From the NCBI RefSeq assembly GCF_000407145.1, contig NZ_KE136473.1:248001-312000 (forward strand): a stretch of 64,000 nt of DNA, written 5' to 3'. Below, piece after piece: positions 17,041 to 25,581 of the stretch. Made by a program: the position numbers and the translations under genes. The notes below the pieces were generated by a model, which saw nothing but the letters and a program-made list of their open reading frames with translations, did not search any database and was not told the DNA's origin. Origin of the DNA: Enterococcus caccae ATCC BAA-1240 (GTDB taxonomy: Bacteria > Bacillota > Bacilli > Lactobacillales > Enterococcaceae). Position 1 is the first letter of the stretch. Each line of letters begins with the position of its first letter.

Positions 17041-18773
17041 TAAAAAAACTGATTGCCAATATAGGTGTCTACAAAAAAGAAAGCATCATTACACCACTTT
17101 ACGTAACTGGAGAAGTGATTTTAGATATCATCATTCCTTTGGTGATGGCGATGATGATCGATAATGGAATCGAAAAAGGTGATACAAAAGCTATTTTAAT
17201 GTATGGAGCAATTTTATTTGTGTGTGCAATCATTGCTTTATTTTTTGGTGCGATGTCAGGTCGTTACGCAGCTGTTGCCTCTGCTGGTTTTGCCAAAAAT
17301 CTACGAGATCAATTATTTGTCCGTATCCAAGGGTTTTCTTTCTCAAATATCGATCGTTTTTCTACATCAAGTTTGATTACTCGGATGACAACGGATGTGA
17401 CCAATGTTCAAAATGCCTATCAAATGATTATTCGACTTTTAGTTCGTAGTCCGTTGATTATGATTTTTTCATTAGCGATGGCGTATAGTATCAATAAAGA
17501 TTTATCATTGATTTATTTAGGCGTTGTGCCATTTCTGATGATTGGTTTAGCAGCAGTTATTTACTTTGCTCATCCGAATTTCAATAAGGTTTTTCGGATC
17601 TATGATAAATTAAATAACGTTGTACAAGAAAATTTACAAGGGATTCGCGTTGTTAAATCTTATGTGAGAGAAAAACATGAAGATGAAAAATTTAAATCTG
17701 TTTCTAAAGATATCTACAAAACATTTTCAAAAGCTCAAAGTATTGTTGCTTTCAATAATCCTATTTTACAGTTTGCAGTCTACACTTGTATGCTACTGAT
17801 TTCATGGTTAGGGGCGAAATTTGTGGTAGGGAGTACGTTAACTACTGGGGAATTAGTCAGCATGTTCACCTACACAATGCAGATTTTAATGAGTTTAAAT
17901 ATGTTATCAATGGTTTTTGTAATCGTGCTGATTGCCCGGACTTCTGCTGAGCGGATCACAGAAGTTTTATCAGAGGAAAGTGATTTAAAAAATAATGCAG
18001 ATCCTCTATATGAAATAGCGGATGGTTCTGTTCGTTTTAACGATGTGTGTTTCAGTTATGCGAATGATCTTGAAAAATTGGCATTGATGCATGCAAATAT
18101 GGAGATAAAATCGGGTGAAGTGATTGGGATTGTTGGTGGAACAGGGAGTTCAAAATCAACGTTGGTTCAGTTGATTCCAAGGTTATATGATGTGACAAAA
18201 GGGTCGGTCGAAGTGGGCGGACATGACGTACGGAACTATGATCTGAAATCTTTACGGGACCAAGTCAGTATGGTTTTGCAAAATAATGTATTGTTTACAG
18301 GGTCAATTAAAGAGAATTTGCGCTGGGGAAATGAAGAGGCGACAGATGAAGACTTGATCAGAGTCTGTAAAATTGCACAGGCAGATAGTTTTATTCAAGA
18401 ATTTCCTGATAAATATGATACGATGCTTTCACAAGGTGGAAATAATGTATCTGGAGGGCAAAAGCAACGTTTATGTATTGCTCGTGCGCTATTGAAAAAA
18501 CCAAAAATTTTAATTTTAGATGATTCAACTAGTGCTGTGGATACGAAAACAGATCGTTTAATTAGAGAAGGAATGAGACAAGAGATTCCTGGTACAACTA
18601 CCTTTATCATCGGACAGCGTGTGTCTTCCATTCAAGATTCTGACCGTATTATTGTGATGGATAAAGGCTTGATCGATGCTATTGGAACCCATGATGAATT
18701 ACTTGCTAGTAATCAGATTTATCAAGAAGTGTATGAATCTCAAGAGAAAGGATTTGGTGAAGAGAATGCGTGA
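17037..18773 (+). CDS. ABC exporter half-transporter, degenerate ATPase site (EfrC-like)
   Basis: A membrane-spanning permease fused to an ATPase, about 578 residues. Six TM helices lie in the first 310 residues. The nucleotide-binding domain has Walker A GGTGSSKST, signature NNVSGGQKQR and Walker B ILILDDSTSAVD. Asp replaces the catalytic Glu after Walker B, and the H-loop reads IIGQRVSS with Gln for His. These changes mark the non-hydrolysing partner of heterodimeric exporters. The start is placed at 17037 (ATGA overlap, AAGGAAGGTG about 10 bases upstream). Substrates are unknown; multidrug efflux is typical. Confidence 0.88.
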   Translation: MIKKLIANIGVYKKESIITPLYVTGEVILDIIIPLVMAMMIDNGIEKGDTKAILMYGAILFVCAIIALFFGAMSGRYAAVASAGFAKNLRDQLFVRIQGFSFSNIDRFSTSSLITRMTTDVTNVQNAYQMIIRLLVRSPLIMIFSLAMAYSINKDLSLIYLGVVPFLMIGLAAVIYFAHPNFNKVFRIYDKLNNVVQENLQGIRVVKSYVREKHEDEKFKSVSKDIYKTFSKAQSIVAFNNPILQFAVYTCMLLISWLGAKFVVGSTLTTGELVSMFTYTMQILMSLNMLSMVFVIVLIARTSAERITEVLSEESDLKNNADPLYEIADGSVRFNDVCFSYANDLEKLALMHANMEIKSGEVIGIVGGTGSSKSTLVQLIPRLYDVTKGSVEVGGHDVRNYDLKSLRDQVSMVLQNNVLFTGSIKENLRWGNEEATDEDLIRVCKIAQADSFIQEFPDKYDTMLSQGGNNVSGGQKQRLCIARALLKKPKILILDDSTSAVDTKTDRLIREGMRQEIPGTTTFIIGQRVSSIQDSDRIIVMDKGLIDAIGTHDELLASNQIYQEVYESQEKGFGEENA

Positions 18774-20655
18774 TGAACAAACAAAAGGGATTCGCAAAAG
18801 TCAAGATCCTTTGAAAACCTTAAAGCGCCTGTTTTCATATATGGTTAAAAAATATAAGTTTCGTCTCGTATTAGTGATGATCCTTATCCTGCTAAGTACC
18901 TTTGCCAATGTCCGAGGCTCTTTGTTTTTACAAGTAGTGATCGATGATTATATTACACCACTACTTGGCCAAAGCAATCCTAACTTTTCTGGATTATTAA
19001 AGGCAATTACAACGATGGCACTGATTTATGGTGTAGGAATCATTTCAAATTTAGGGTTTAATCTAATCATGGTTCGTATTAGTGAAGGCACTCAAAAAAC
19101 AATTAGAGATGAAATGTTTACCCATCTTGAAACATTGCCGATTCGCTATTTTGATTCAAATTCTGATGGAGATATTATGAGTCATTTCACGAATGATACG
19201 GATACTTTGCGGCAGATGATTTCTCAAAGTATTCCTAATCTGATTGCCGCTGTAGTGAGTTTTGTCAGCGTGTTTATTGCAATGTTTACCATCAGTGTGC
19301 CATTGACTTTAGTGGTGATCGTTTCTGTTTCAATAATGATTGTGACAATTCGGATGATAGCTGGGCGGAGTAGTCGTTATTTTGGCAAACAGCAAAGAGA
19401 TTTAGGAAACGTAAATGGGTTTATTGAAGAAATCATGCATGGACAAAAAGTGGTGAAAATTTTTAATCATGAACCACAAACAATCAACCAATTTAAGGTA
19501 ATTAATGAAGAGTTACGGCAAAGTGCGACACAAGCAAATAAATATGCGAATAGCTTAATGCCGATCATGATGAATTTATTAAATATTCAATATGTACTAT
19601 TAGCTGTAGTCGGCGGAATTTTTTCAGTATATGGTGTTTCTGGTCTGACTATTGGGATGATTGCCTCTTTTCTTCAGCTGAGTCGTTCATTGAATATGCC
19701 GATCAGTCAAGTGTCTCAACAAATCAATTTTGTGATCATGGCATTAGCTGGAGCTGACCGAATCTTTACGTTGATCGATGAAAAGTCAGAAGTAGATGAT
19801 GGCTACGTGACGTTAGTTAATGTGAATCGACAGGGAGATAATTTGGTTGAAAGTGAAACTAGAACAGGTATTTGGGCTTGGAGACATCCGCATAACGATG
19901 GTACAGTGACATATACTGAATTAACTGGGGATGTACGTTTTGAAGATGTGTCTTTTGGCTATACAGATAAAAATCGAGTGTTAAAAGATATCAATTTATA
20001 TGCTGAACCAGGACAAAAAGTGGCGTTTGTTGGCGCAACAGGTGCGGGCAAAACGACTATTACAAACTTGATCAATCGTTTTTACGATATTCAAGAAGGG
20101 AAAATACGTTACGACGGAATCAACGTGAAAAAAATCAAAAAAAGTTCTTTACGAAGATCATTAGGGATTGTTTTACAGGATACCCACCTATTTACTGGGA
20201 CGATACGCGAGAATATTCGTTATGGGAAGTTGAATGCTTCTGATGACGATGTGATCCGAGCAGCGCAGTTAGCGAATGCTGAGAATTTTATCAATAATTT
20301 ACCTGAAAAATATGACACTGTAATCACAGGTGATGGTGAAGGCTTATCTCAAGGCCAACGGCAATTATTATCGATTGCTCGTGCTGCAATTGCTGATCCT
20401 CCAGTAATGATTTTGGATGAAGCAACCTCTAGTATTGATACAAGGACAGAAAAGCATGTACAGGCTGGGATGGATCGTTTGATGAAAGGCAGAACGGTAT
20501 TTGTTATTGCCCATCGGTTATCGACGATTCAAAATTCAGATGCGATTATGGTGATGGATCATGGACGTATCATCGAACGAGGGAGTCATGAGGACTTGCT
20601 TAAAGAAAAAGGAATTTATCATCAACTGTACACAGGAAAAGTAGAACTTTCATAA
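18766..20655 (+). CDS. ABC exporter half-transporter, catalytic partner (EfrD-like)
   Basis: About 629 residues: a longer N-terminus, six TM helices and a complete ATPase. Walker A is GATGAGKTT, signature LSQGQRQ, Walker B VMILDEATSSID with the catalytic Glu, and the H-loop His is in VIAHRLST. It pairs with the upstream half-transporter whose consensus site is degenerate. An insertion of about 45 residues between TM and ATPase parts (VNVNRQGDNLVESETRTGIW) is typical of this subunit. The start at 18766 overlaps the preceding gene by 8 bases; a frame open further upstream is not used. Confidence 0.9.
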   Translation: MRDEQTKGIRKSQDPLKTLKRLFSYMVKKYKFRLVLVMILILLSTFANVRGSLFLQVVIDDYITPLLGQSNPNFSGLLKAITTMALIYGVGIISNLGFNLIMVRISEGTQKTIRDEMFTHLETLPIRYFDSNSDGDIMSHFTNDTDTLRQMISQSIPNLIAAVVSFVSVFIAMFTISVPLTLVVIVSVSIMIVTIRMIAGRSSRYFGKQQRDLGNVNGFIEEIMHGQKVVKIFNHEPQTINQFKVINEELRQSATQANKYANSLMPIMMNLLNIQYVLLAVVGGIFSVYGVSGLTIGMIASFLQLSRSLNMPISQVSQQINFVIMALAGADRIFTLIDEKSEVDDGYVTLVNVNRQGDNLVESETRTGIWAWRHPHNDGTVTYTELTGDVRFEDVSFGYTDKNRVLKDINLYAEPGQKVAFVGATGAGKTTITNLINRFYDIQEGKIRYDGINVKKIKKSSLRRSLGIVLQDTHLFTGTIRENIRYGKLNASDDDVIRAAQLANAENFINNLPEKYDTVITGDGEGLSQGQRQLLSIARAAIADPPVMILDEATSSIDTRTEKHVQAGMDRLMKGRTVFVIAHRLSTIQNSDAIMVMDHGRIIERGSHEDLLKEKGIYHQLYTGKVELS

Positions 20656-20662
20656 GTATAAT

Positions 20663-20700
20663 AAAAAAACACCAACCGTTTAATAGGTTGGTGTTTTTTT
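20663..20700. terminator. Terminator of the ABC exporter operon
   Basis: A perfect 15-bp stem (20663-20677 with 20686-20700) has an 8-base loop, with A and T runs at its base on both sides. It can also act for the minus-strand tRNA transcript. Confidence 0.9.
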
Positions 20701-20719
20701 AGATATACGTTTAAAAGAA

Positions 20720-20793
20720 TACGCCAAGAGAGATTCGAACTCCCGACCGCTCGCTTAGAAGGCGAGTGCTCTATCCAGCTGAGCTATTGGCGC
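20720..20793 (-). tRNA. tRNA-Arg, anticodon TCT
   Basis: The 74-base cloverleaf on the minus strand begins GCGCCAATAGCTCAGCTGGA. The anticodon arm is CTCGCCT-TCT-AAGCGAG and the T arm is GTCGGGAGTTCGAATCTC. The acceptor stem closes with a G1-U72 pair and an A discriminator; CCA is not encoded. It reads AGA codons. It stands alone between the ABC operon and the L21 operon. Confidence 0.95.
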
Positions 20794-20914
20794 AAAATAT
20801 TAACGCAACAAAATTTATTATAATGAACATCTAAAACAAAGTCAATCATAAATTAGAAATAACAACAAAGTTTTTTTGAAAAGTAGTTTATATCGCTAAA
20901 TCACTAAGTTCTTA

Positions 20915-20943
20915 TTGACTCTCGCGCCTTATTTTGATATGAT
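20915..20943 (+). promoter_or_regulatory. Promoter of the rplU-prp-rpmA operon
   Basis: TTGACT (20915-20920) and TATGAT (20938-20943) are spaced by 17 bases. This is a near-consensus sigma-A promoter, about 120 bases upstream of rplU. Confidence 0.8.
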
Positions 20944-20949
20944 ACTAAT

Positions 20950-21043
20950 GTTGTAATTGTGGACTCCACAGCTACAACCGCACAGAACAAGTATTGTAAG
21001 TATGACACTAGTCATCACTTGGGATGGCGAGTCTAAGTCTAGA
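20950..21043 (+). ncRNA. L21 leader (ribosomal protein autoregulatory RNA)
   Basis: The untranslated leader before rplU contains paired segments such as TTGTGGACTCCACAG and the conserved ACTTGGGATGGCGAGTC stretch typical of the Firmicutes L21 leader. These RNAs are thought to bind L21 and control the rplU operon. The boundaries given are approximate. Confidence 0.7.
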
Positions 21044-21063
21044 AGAAGGAGGTGCTGTATAGC

Positions 21064-21372
21064 ATGTACGCAATTATCAAAACTGGTGGTAAACAAGTAA
21101 AAGTTGAGGTAGGTCAAGCAATTTACGTTGAAAAATTAGACGTAGAAGCTGGCGAAAAAGTTGTTTTTGACGAAGTTATCTTAGTGGGTGGCGAATCTAC
21201 GAAAGTAGGAGCTCCAACTGTCGCAGGTGCAACTGTCGAAGGAACTGTAGAAAAACACGGCAAACAAAAGAAAGTCGTGACTTTCAAATACAAACCTAAA
21301 AAACACACTCACCGCAAACAAGGTCACCGTCAACCATATACAAAAGTTGTAATCAACGCAATCAACGCATAA
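21064..21372 (+). CDS. rplU: 50S ribosomal protein L21
   Basis: A 102-residue large-subunit protein with the family start [18 protein letters not shown] and the C-terminal basic tail [19 protein letters not shown]. The ATG at 21064 is preferred over an in-frame GTG at 21052, because the ribosome site GAAGGAGGTG (21044-21054) overlaps that GTG and is correctly spaced only for 21064. First gene of the operon with prp and rpmA. Confidence 0.98.
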   Translation: MYAIIKTGGKQVKVEVGQAIYVEKLDVEAGEKVVFDEVILVGGESTKVGAPTVAGATVEGTVEKHGKQKKVVTFKYKPKKHTHRKQGHRQPYTKVVINAINA

Positions 21373-21405
21373 TTCTTTTAAGTTGAATAGGAAAGAGGCC
21401 TATCA

Positions 21406-21750
21406 ATGATTAAAAGTTCTTTTAAACGAAATGGCTCAGGTCAAATCGTTTCATTTGAAGTCTCAGGGCATGCGGAATCAGGTCCGTATGGTAGTGATAT
21501 CGTTTGTGCAGCAGTGTCTGCATTAACAATCAGTACCGTTAACGGCATTGATGCATTAGCTGGCTTTGAACCGATTGTCGAGACCAATGATGATGAAGGT
21601 GGTTACCTTTATGTTGAAGTGATTTCAAATGCCAATCAGGAACAAACCAACATTGCCCAAATTCTCTTGGAAAACCTTTTATTAGGTTTACAAGCAGTCG
21701 AGCAAGAAAATCTTGAATTTATTCAAGTCAAAACCATAAATGAAAAATAG
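21406..21750 (+). CDS. prp: Ribosomal-processing cysteine protease Prp
   Basis: A 114-residue cysteine protease that removes the N-terminal extension of L27. Catalytic His22 (VSGHAESG) and Cys34 (SDIVCAAVS) fall at the positions known for the S. aureus enzyme. It lies between rplU and rpmA, the standard order in Firmicutes whose L27 carries a cleavable leader. GAAAGAGGCC supplies its ribosome site. The substrate, L27 with an LQLF-AHKK junction, is encoded next. Confidence 0.95.
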   Translation: MIKSSFKRNGSGQIVSFEVSGHAESGPYGSDIVCAAVSALTISTVNGIDALAGFEPIVETNDDEGGYLYVEVISNANQEQTNIAQILLENLLLGLQAVEQENLEFIQVKTINEK

Positions 21751-21762
21751 GAGGTGCAGACT

Positions 21763-22050
21763 ATGTTATTAAACATGAATTTACAATTATTCGCCCACAA
21801 AAAAGGTGGAGGTTCTACTTCCAACGGACGTGATTCAGAATCTAAACGCCTAGGTGCTAAAAGCGCTGACGGACAAACAGTAACTGGTGGATCAATTTTA
21901 TACCGTCAACGCGGAACTAAAATTTACCCAGGTGCTAACGTAGGTATTGGCGGAGATGACACTTTATTTGCTAAAGTAGACGGCGTGGTACGTTTCGAAC
22001 GTAAAGGCCGTGACAAAAAACAAGTGTCTGTTTACCCAGTAGCTCAATAG
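21763..22050 (+). CDS. rpmA: 50S ribosomal protein L27, with Prp-cleaved leader
   Basis: A 95-residue precursor. The first ten residues, [10 protein letters not shown], are the leader cleaved by Prp before [12 protein letters not shown], whose mature N-terminus reaches the peptidyl-transferase centre. The ATG at 21763 is used because TAGGAGGTG (21749-21756) precedes it. An upstream GTG in the same frame lies inside that ribosome site. It ends at a strong terminator (22066-22103). Confidence 0.98.
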   Translation: MLLNMNLQLFAHKKGGGSTSNGRDSESKRLGAKSADGQTVTGGSILYRQRGTKIYPGANVGIGGDDTLFAKVDGVVRFERKGRDKKQVSVYPVAQ

Positions 22051-22065
22051 TAATTGAATTTATCG

Positions 22066-22103
22066 GCTCTATCCCTTGTGTAGTAAGGGGTAGGGCTTTT
22101 TTT
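22066..22103 (+). terminator. Terminator of the rplU-prp-rpmA operon
   Basis: GCTCTATCCCTT (22066-22077) pairs with AAGGGGTAGGGC (22085-22096), including G-T pairs, and is followed by seven or more T. Confidence 0.88.
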
Positions 22104-22168
22104 ATTCTGGTTATACAAACACTTGAATACGGTTTTGAATGCGGTTGGTTAAAAGTTAGCGTATTTTG

Positions 22169-22474
22169 CTAACTTATCAGCCTTTTTTTCTTAGTTAAGT
22201 GAGTATATACATCCATTGTCATTTCTATGGAACTATGCCCCAGTTGCTCTTGAGCTTCTTTCATTGATGTGCCACTTTCAAATAGCATAGATCCATGGGT
22301 ATTACGATATCTATGAGAACCTCGTATATCCGAAAAGATAATAGAGGTTGCTTTGATCTCATCTGAAAAAAGAAATTCTCTTTGTTTGAGTTGCCAGCGT
22401 TCCAAAGTATGAATAGTTTTGTCATCTAGCGAAATTATTCGGTTGGAGTTTAAGGTTTTAGGTGTAGAACCTTT
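22169..22474 (-). pseudogene. Tyrosine recombinase (phage integrase) C-terminal remnant
   Basis: About 101 codons on the minus strand encode only the C-terminal part of a tyrosine integrase. GSTPKTLNSNRIISLDDKTI is followed by the catalytic-domain end (HRYRNTHGSMLFESG, LGHSSIEMTMDVYTH) with the H-R-Y-R and nucleophile Tyr regions recognisable. An in-frame TAG (22477-22475) directly precedes it and no N-terminal half is found. This is the decayed end of a prophage integrated after rpmA. Confidence 0.8.
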
Positions 22475-22842
22475 CTAGTCTTTCTTTGTTTTAGAAAGGT
22501 TTTTGTCTACTGTAACGGTATTATTTTTGAAATCAATATCATTCTATTGTAAAGGAAAAACTATTTATAAAGAAAAATAAATTTTCTTTACGAAACACTT
22601 ATTTAATAAGTTTTACTGAAAAAAGAGTGGAAGTAAAGTTATCTTTCAATAGGAACTTTGCATGTATAATGTTGTGAAATAAGGGAATAATTAAAAAAAT
22701 AGATACAAAAATTTCAATTTGAGTGTACTAGGTTTGTAAAAATGCTGTTGTTTTTCGAAAACTATACACCCGTTCTATATATTGGGGCTATAAGGCTGAA
22801 GCTTTATAGATGGATAGTTTTTATATAATAATAGGAGAGTAT
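22475..22842. other. AT-rich spacer without a recognisable gene
   Basis: The stretch is very AT-rich with many stops in all frames. The only structure noticed is an AACTATACACC motif near 22759 that recurs near 22881. It is probably eroded phage DNA between the integrase remnant and the fragments below. Confidence 0.5.
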
Positions 22843-22910
22843 ATGTGTATATATGTGGATGCAACCACTAAAAATTTTTCAACTATACACCTTTTAAAGA
22901 TGGAGGTCAA

Positions 22911-23084
22911 ATGATAACAGAAATTGATATTCAAAATAATATAAGAAGATCACTAGCACAAAATGACTGTTTTATTTATTAAGGAAATGTCGGTAAAGTA
23001 AAAATACAAGTTGGTTGATGGTTTGATACAGGACTACCAAAAGGGTGGCTGGATTTATCTGGCTGGTATGTAATACACAGGTAA
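22911..23084 (+). pseudogene. Small phage-type protein frame with two nonsense codons
   Basis: An ATG at 22911 with a GATGGAGGTC ribosome site opens MITEIDIQNNIRRSLAQNDC. It meets a TAA at 22980-22982, continues in the same frame (GNVGKVKIQVG), meets a TGA, and continues WFDTGLPKGWLDLSGWYVIH to a TAA at 23082-23084. Three coding-looking pieces in one frame suggest a 57-residue gene killed by two point mutations. A tiny upstream frame (22843-22914, 23 codons, TAGGAGAG site) overlaps its start. The family is unknown. Confidence 0.5.
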
Positions 23085-23273
23085 ATATATAGTTTATAGC
23101 CTGTGGGTATTTAATTAATATTCGGGTGTCTTGTACTTGTATAGTCATCGCTTATGTGGTGATTTATTATATTGGGAGATTTATGACTGAATTGTGATAG
23201 TTTTTATAGATAAATGTACCTTATACTAATGTTGTAAGATCTTACAAAAACAAAAGTTAGGAGGTAATAACAT

Positions 23274-24383
23274 ATGGCAAAAACAATCGGAGAAGTAAGG
23301 AGTTTTCTCGACAGTCTCATTGGTAAAATAACTGTCGATAAATCTGATTCTGGACTAAACGGGCAGTGCGTGAGTTTGATTAAGAATTTACTTGAATTCG
23401 TTGGAGCGCCTAATCCATACGCTGCGCGAGGAAATGCTAAAGACATTCCAAACACATATGTTTCTCAAGGGATTGCAAAAGTTGGTAGCGGTACACTCAA
23501 CATAGCAGTCAATAGAAATGGTGGCGGTGGCTATGGACACGTATGGATAAAAATCGGTTCTGATAGTTGGCAAGCAAATTGGAATGGATTCGCTGTCAAG
23601 AAGAATGTCGGAGAAGTTGCTGTTACAGATATTTTAAATCTAGATCAATGGATTTCAACTAGCAACACAACAAATCCTGAAGGGAAAGCAACTACTTTAG
23701 GTACTAAAGGTGAAGCGTTAATCAAAAAATTTGAAGGATGTAGACTTACAGCGTACGATCTTGGGGATGGAATGATTACCATTGGTTGGGGACATGCAGA
23801 ACCAAAAGGACAAACAAGTTTAGTCGCTGGGGTAACGACATGGTCTCAGGCTCAAGCAGACGGTCAGTTCCAGAAGGATATAGTGACCTATGTAAATGCA
23901 GTAAATAGCTACTTTGTCCGTTCTTTTAATCAAAACCAGTTCGATGCAATGGTAAGTTTCACTTATAATAGCGGTACTGGGGTCTTTGCAAGAGATAATT
24001 GGGATAAGAGTGCTTCCAATAGTTATATTACGGAATCACTCGCTAATTACATTAATAAGGGAACAATATTTGAAGAGGGCTTAAGAAGACGTCGCCAAGA
24101 GGAAATTAATCTATTTAACACACCAGTAAGTGGTAGTGAAGTAACAATTAAGGAGGATGAAGATATGACAGAATTTGCTATTTTATATGGAACAGGGGTA
24201 TATTATGTATGTGGAACAAAAATGGTTCCCTTGACCACTGCTACGCAATGGAGCGTATTGAGATCGGTCTATGAACAGGTACAAGAACATAAGACAGGAA
24301 AAGCAACGCCAATCAAAGTAATGGATTGGAGAAATAACCAAGCAACATTTGATGCGTATGCAAAAATTTGTGGATTAAAATAA
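23274..24383 (+). CDS. Phage endolysin: CHAP + GH24-type lysozyme + C-terminal binding domain
   Basis: A 369-residue wall hydrolase without a signal peptide. Residues about 20-120 are a CHAP domain (Cys32 in NGQCVSL, His89 in GGYGHVW). Residues about 143-275 are a phage-type lysozyme (Glu154 in KKFEGCRLTAYD, Asp162, Thr169, then IGWGH). Residues 298-369 form a separate small domain, probably wall-binding. TTAGGAGGTAAT is its ribosome site. The frame is intact although flanking phage genes are decayed. No holin is visible beside it. An internal start at 24165 may give the binding domain alone. Confidence 0.88.
   Translation: MAKTIGEVRSFLDSLIGKITVDKSDSGLNGQCVSLIKNLLEFVGAPNPYAARGNAKDIPNTYVSQGIAKVGSGTLNIAVNRNGGGGYGHVWIKIGSDSWQANWNGFAVKKNVGEVAVTDILNLDQWISTSNTTNPEGKATTLGTKGEALIKKFEGCRLTAYDLGDGMITIGWGHAEPKGQTSLVAGVTTWSQAQADGQFQKDIVTYVNAVNSYFVRSFNQNQFDAMVSFTYNSGTGVFARDNWDKSASNSYITESLANYINKGTIFEEGLRRRRQEEINLFNTPVSGSEVTIKEDEDMTEFAILYGTGVYYVCGTKMVPLTTATQWSVLRSVYEQVQEHKTGKATPIKVMDWRNNQATFDAYAKICGLK
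24165..24383 (+). CDS. Endolysin C-terminal domain from an internal start
   Basis: An in-frame ATG at 24165 (codon 298) is preceded by AAGGAGGATG (24150-24159) at ideal spacing, a stronger signal than most genes here. Translation would give a 72-residue domain (MTEFAILYGTGVYYVCGTKM and on). The E. faecalis phage endolysin Lys170 is known to make extra free binding domains this way and to assemble them with the full-length enzyme. The same is inferred here, but the domain itself is not a family I can name. Confidence 0.6.
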   Translation: MTEFAILYGTGVYYVCGTKMVPLTTATQWSVLRSVYEQVQEHKTGKATPIKVMDWRNNQATFDAYAKICGLK

Positions 24384-24394
24384 ATATAAAATTA

Positions 24395-24421
24395 AGATCA
24401 CTCACTGAGTGGTCTTTTTGT
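24395..24421 (+). terminator. Terminator after the endolysin gene
   Basis: A hairpin of AGATCACTCA with TGAGTGGTCT (one G-T pair) is followed by TTTTTG, about a dozen bases after the stop codon. Confidence 0.75.
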
Positions 24422-24473
24422 CAGTTGTGAGACAAGAAAAGGAGACGGCTCGAGGGCTGTTTCCTTGTTTGTT

Positions 24474-24977
24474 TTATAAGTTAAAATCAATATTACTATA
24501 ATCTATACAATCTTGAGATTTAACAGGCACCACAGAACTAACTCTGACTTTAAATTCCAAAGTTACAGCGGAGTCGTTTGATACTTTGATTATCTCTCTG
24601 CTTTGTTTAAATCCTCTAGGAAAGGAATAGTCTAAAACGCTAGCGAAAAGTGTTGCTTTGTTATCATAGTAAGCTTTTGTCAAATACTTCTAAGGTATTC
24701 CAGGAAAGCCTATTGCCCGAGTGATAGCAAAACTTTCTTTGTCATGGGATTCGATATTAACTTTTACTACATATTTACTGCAAATTTCATCACGATCAAT
24801 GGTGTTAACAATGAATTCTGTTGACTGACCTGAATTAAGCGATACTTCACGTAAGGATGATGTTGATCTAGTCGCAGGGTATGCGTTTAAGCTTACATCT
24901 TCTGCATTCACTATTTCAGGCGCTACAAATAAGCCGAATGCTAACGAACACCCTACTGCTAATAATTTCTTTTTCAT
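24474..24977 (-). pseudogene. Secreted protein gene interrupted by an in-frame TAG
   Basis: The first 95 residues begin with a clear signal peptide (MKKKLLAVGCSLAFGLFVAP, cleavage probably after VNA) and run to a TAG at 24692-24690. The same frame then continues as KYLTKAYYDNKATLFASVLD to a TAA at 24474. Read through, the protein would be about 167 residues with no TM segment beyond the signal. A single-base nonsense mutation is the simplest reading. Alternatively a shorter secreted protein is made. The family is not recognised. Confidence 0.6.
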
Positions 24978-25581
24978 AAAACAAATAACTACTTATTATT
25001 TGTAATTAAAATTCAATACAAAGGATGTATTGATACAGTGCTTAATTAATATTTAGACTATAATATTATAAGCCATTTTACGTTAACCGCCTTGCTATAA
25101 CAGGGATGCGTTTTTATTTAGCTTTCTTTATATTTTGAGTTGTAAATAATATTTTTTAATATGGAAAAGACAGGTTTATGTTTAGTAATTTAAATATATT
25201 TTATAGTTAATTTTTTAATAGAGGTTGATGCTGGATTAATCCTAATTTGAATGTCATAAACTTATTAATAGACAAAAAATAATGTGATTGTGTTTATAAT
25301 CAAATATTGTGGTGTAATTGTTTTGTTGATTAGGTGTATTTGAATAGCGATTAATCAAAGATTGTCTTATGTTTTAATGGTTAAAATTATACCTATTATC
25401 AATAGTAATTATAACGACTTACTCTCTTTTTTGTATGTGAGGACTTTTTATTGATGAACGCTGATTTAAGTAATTTTATTGAGTATTATCATTAAAAGGA
25501 CATTAAAAAATTTTAACTTACGAGAATTTTCTTTATATGGTAGCATGAACTCTGTTACAAAAAAATAGAGGAGAGTGTTTT
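24978..25581. other. 600-bp AT-rich intergenic region, no gene seen
   Basis: No frame longer than a few dozen codons with a ribosome site is present on either strand. The stretch is strongly AT-rich and contains no repeat I could detect. It presumably holds the promoters of the two divergent flanking genes and eroded phage-derived DNA. Confidence 0.5.

Noticed and set aside
22843-22914. A 23-codon frame with a TAGGAGAG site in the prophage remnant
   Set aside because: Only mentioned with the neighbouring pseudogene; too short and in decayed DNA to call a gene.
23040-23107. Alternative frame with KLVDGLIQDYQKGGWIYLAG near the pseudogene
   Set aside because: It has no start or ribosome site, and the other frame gives better continuity with the upstream ATG and its ribosome site.
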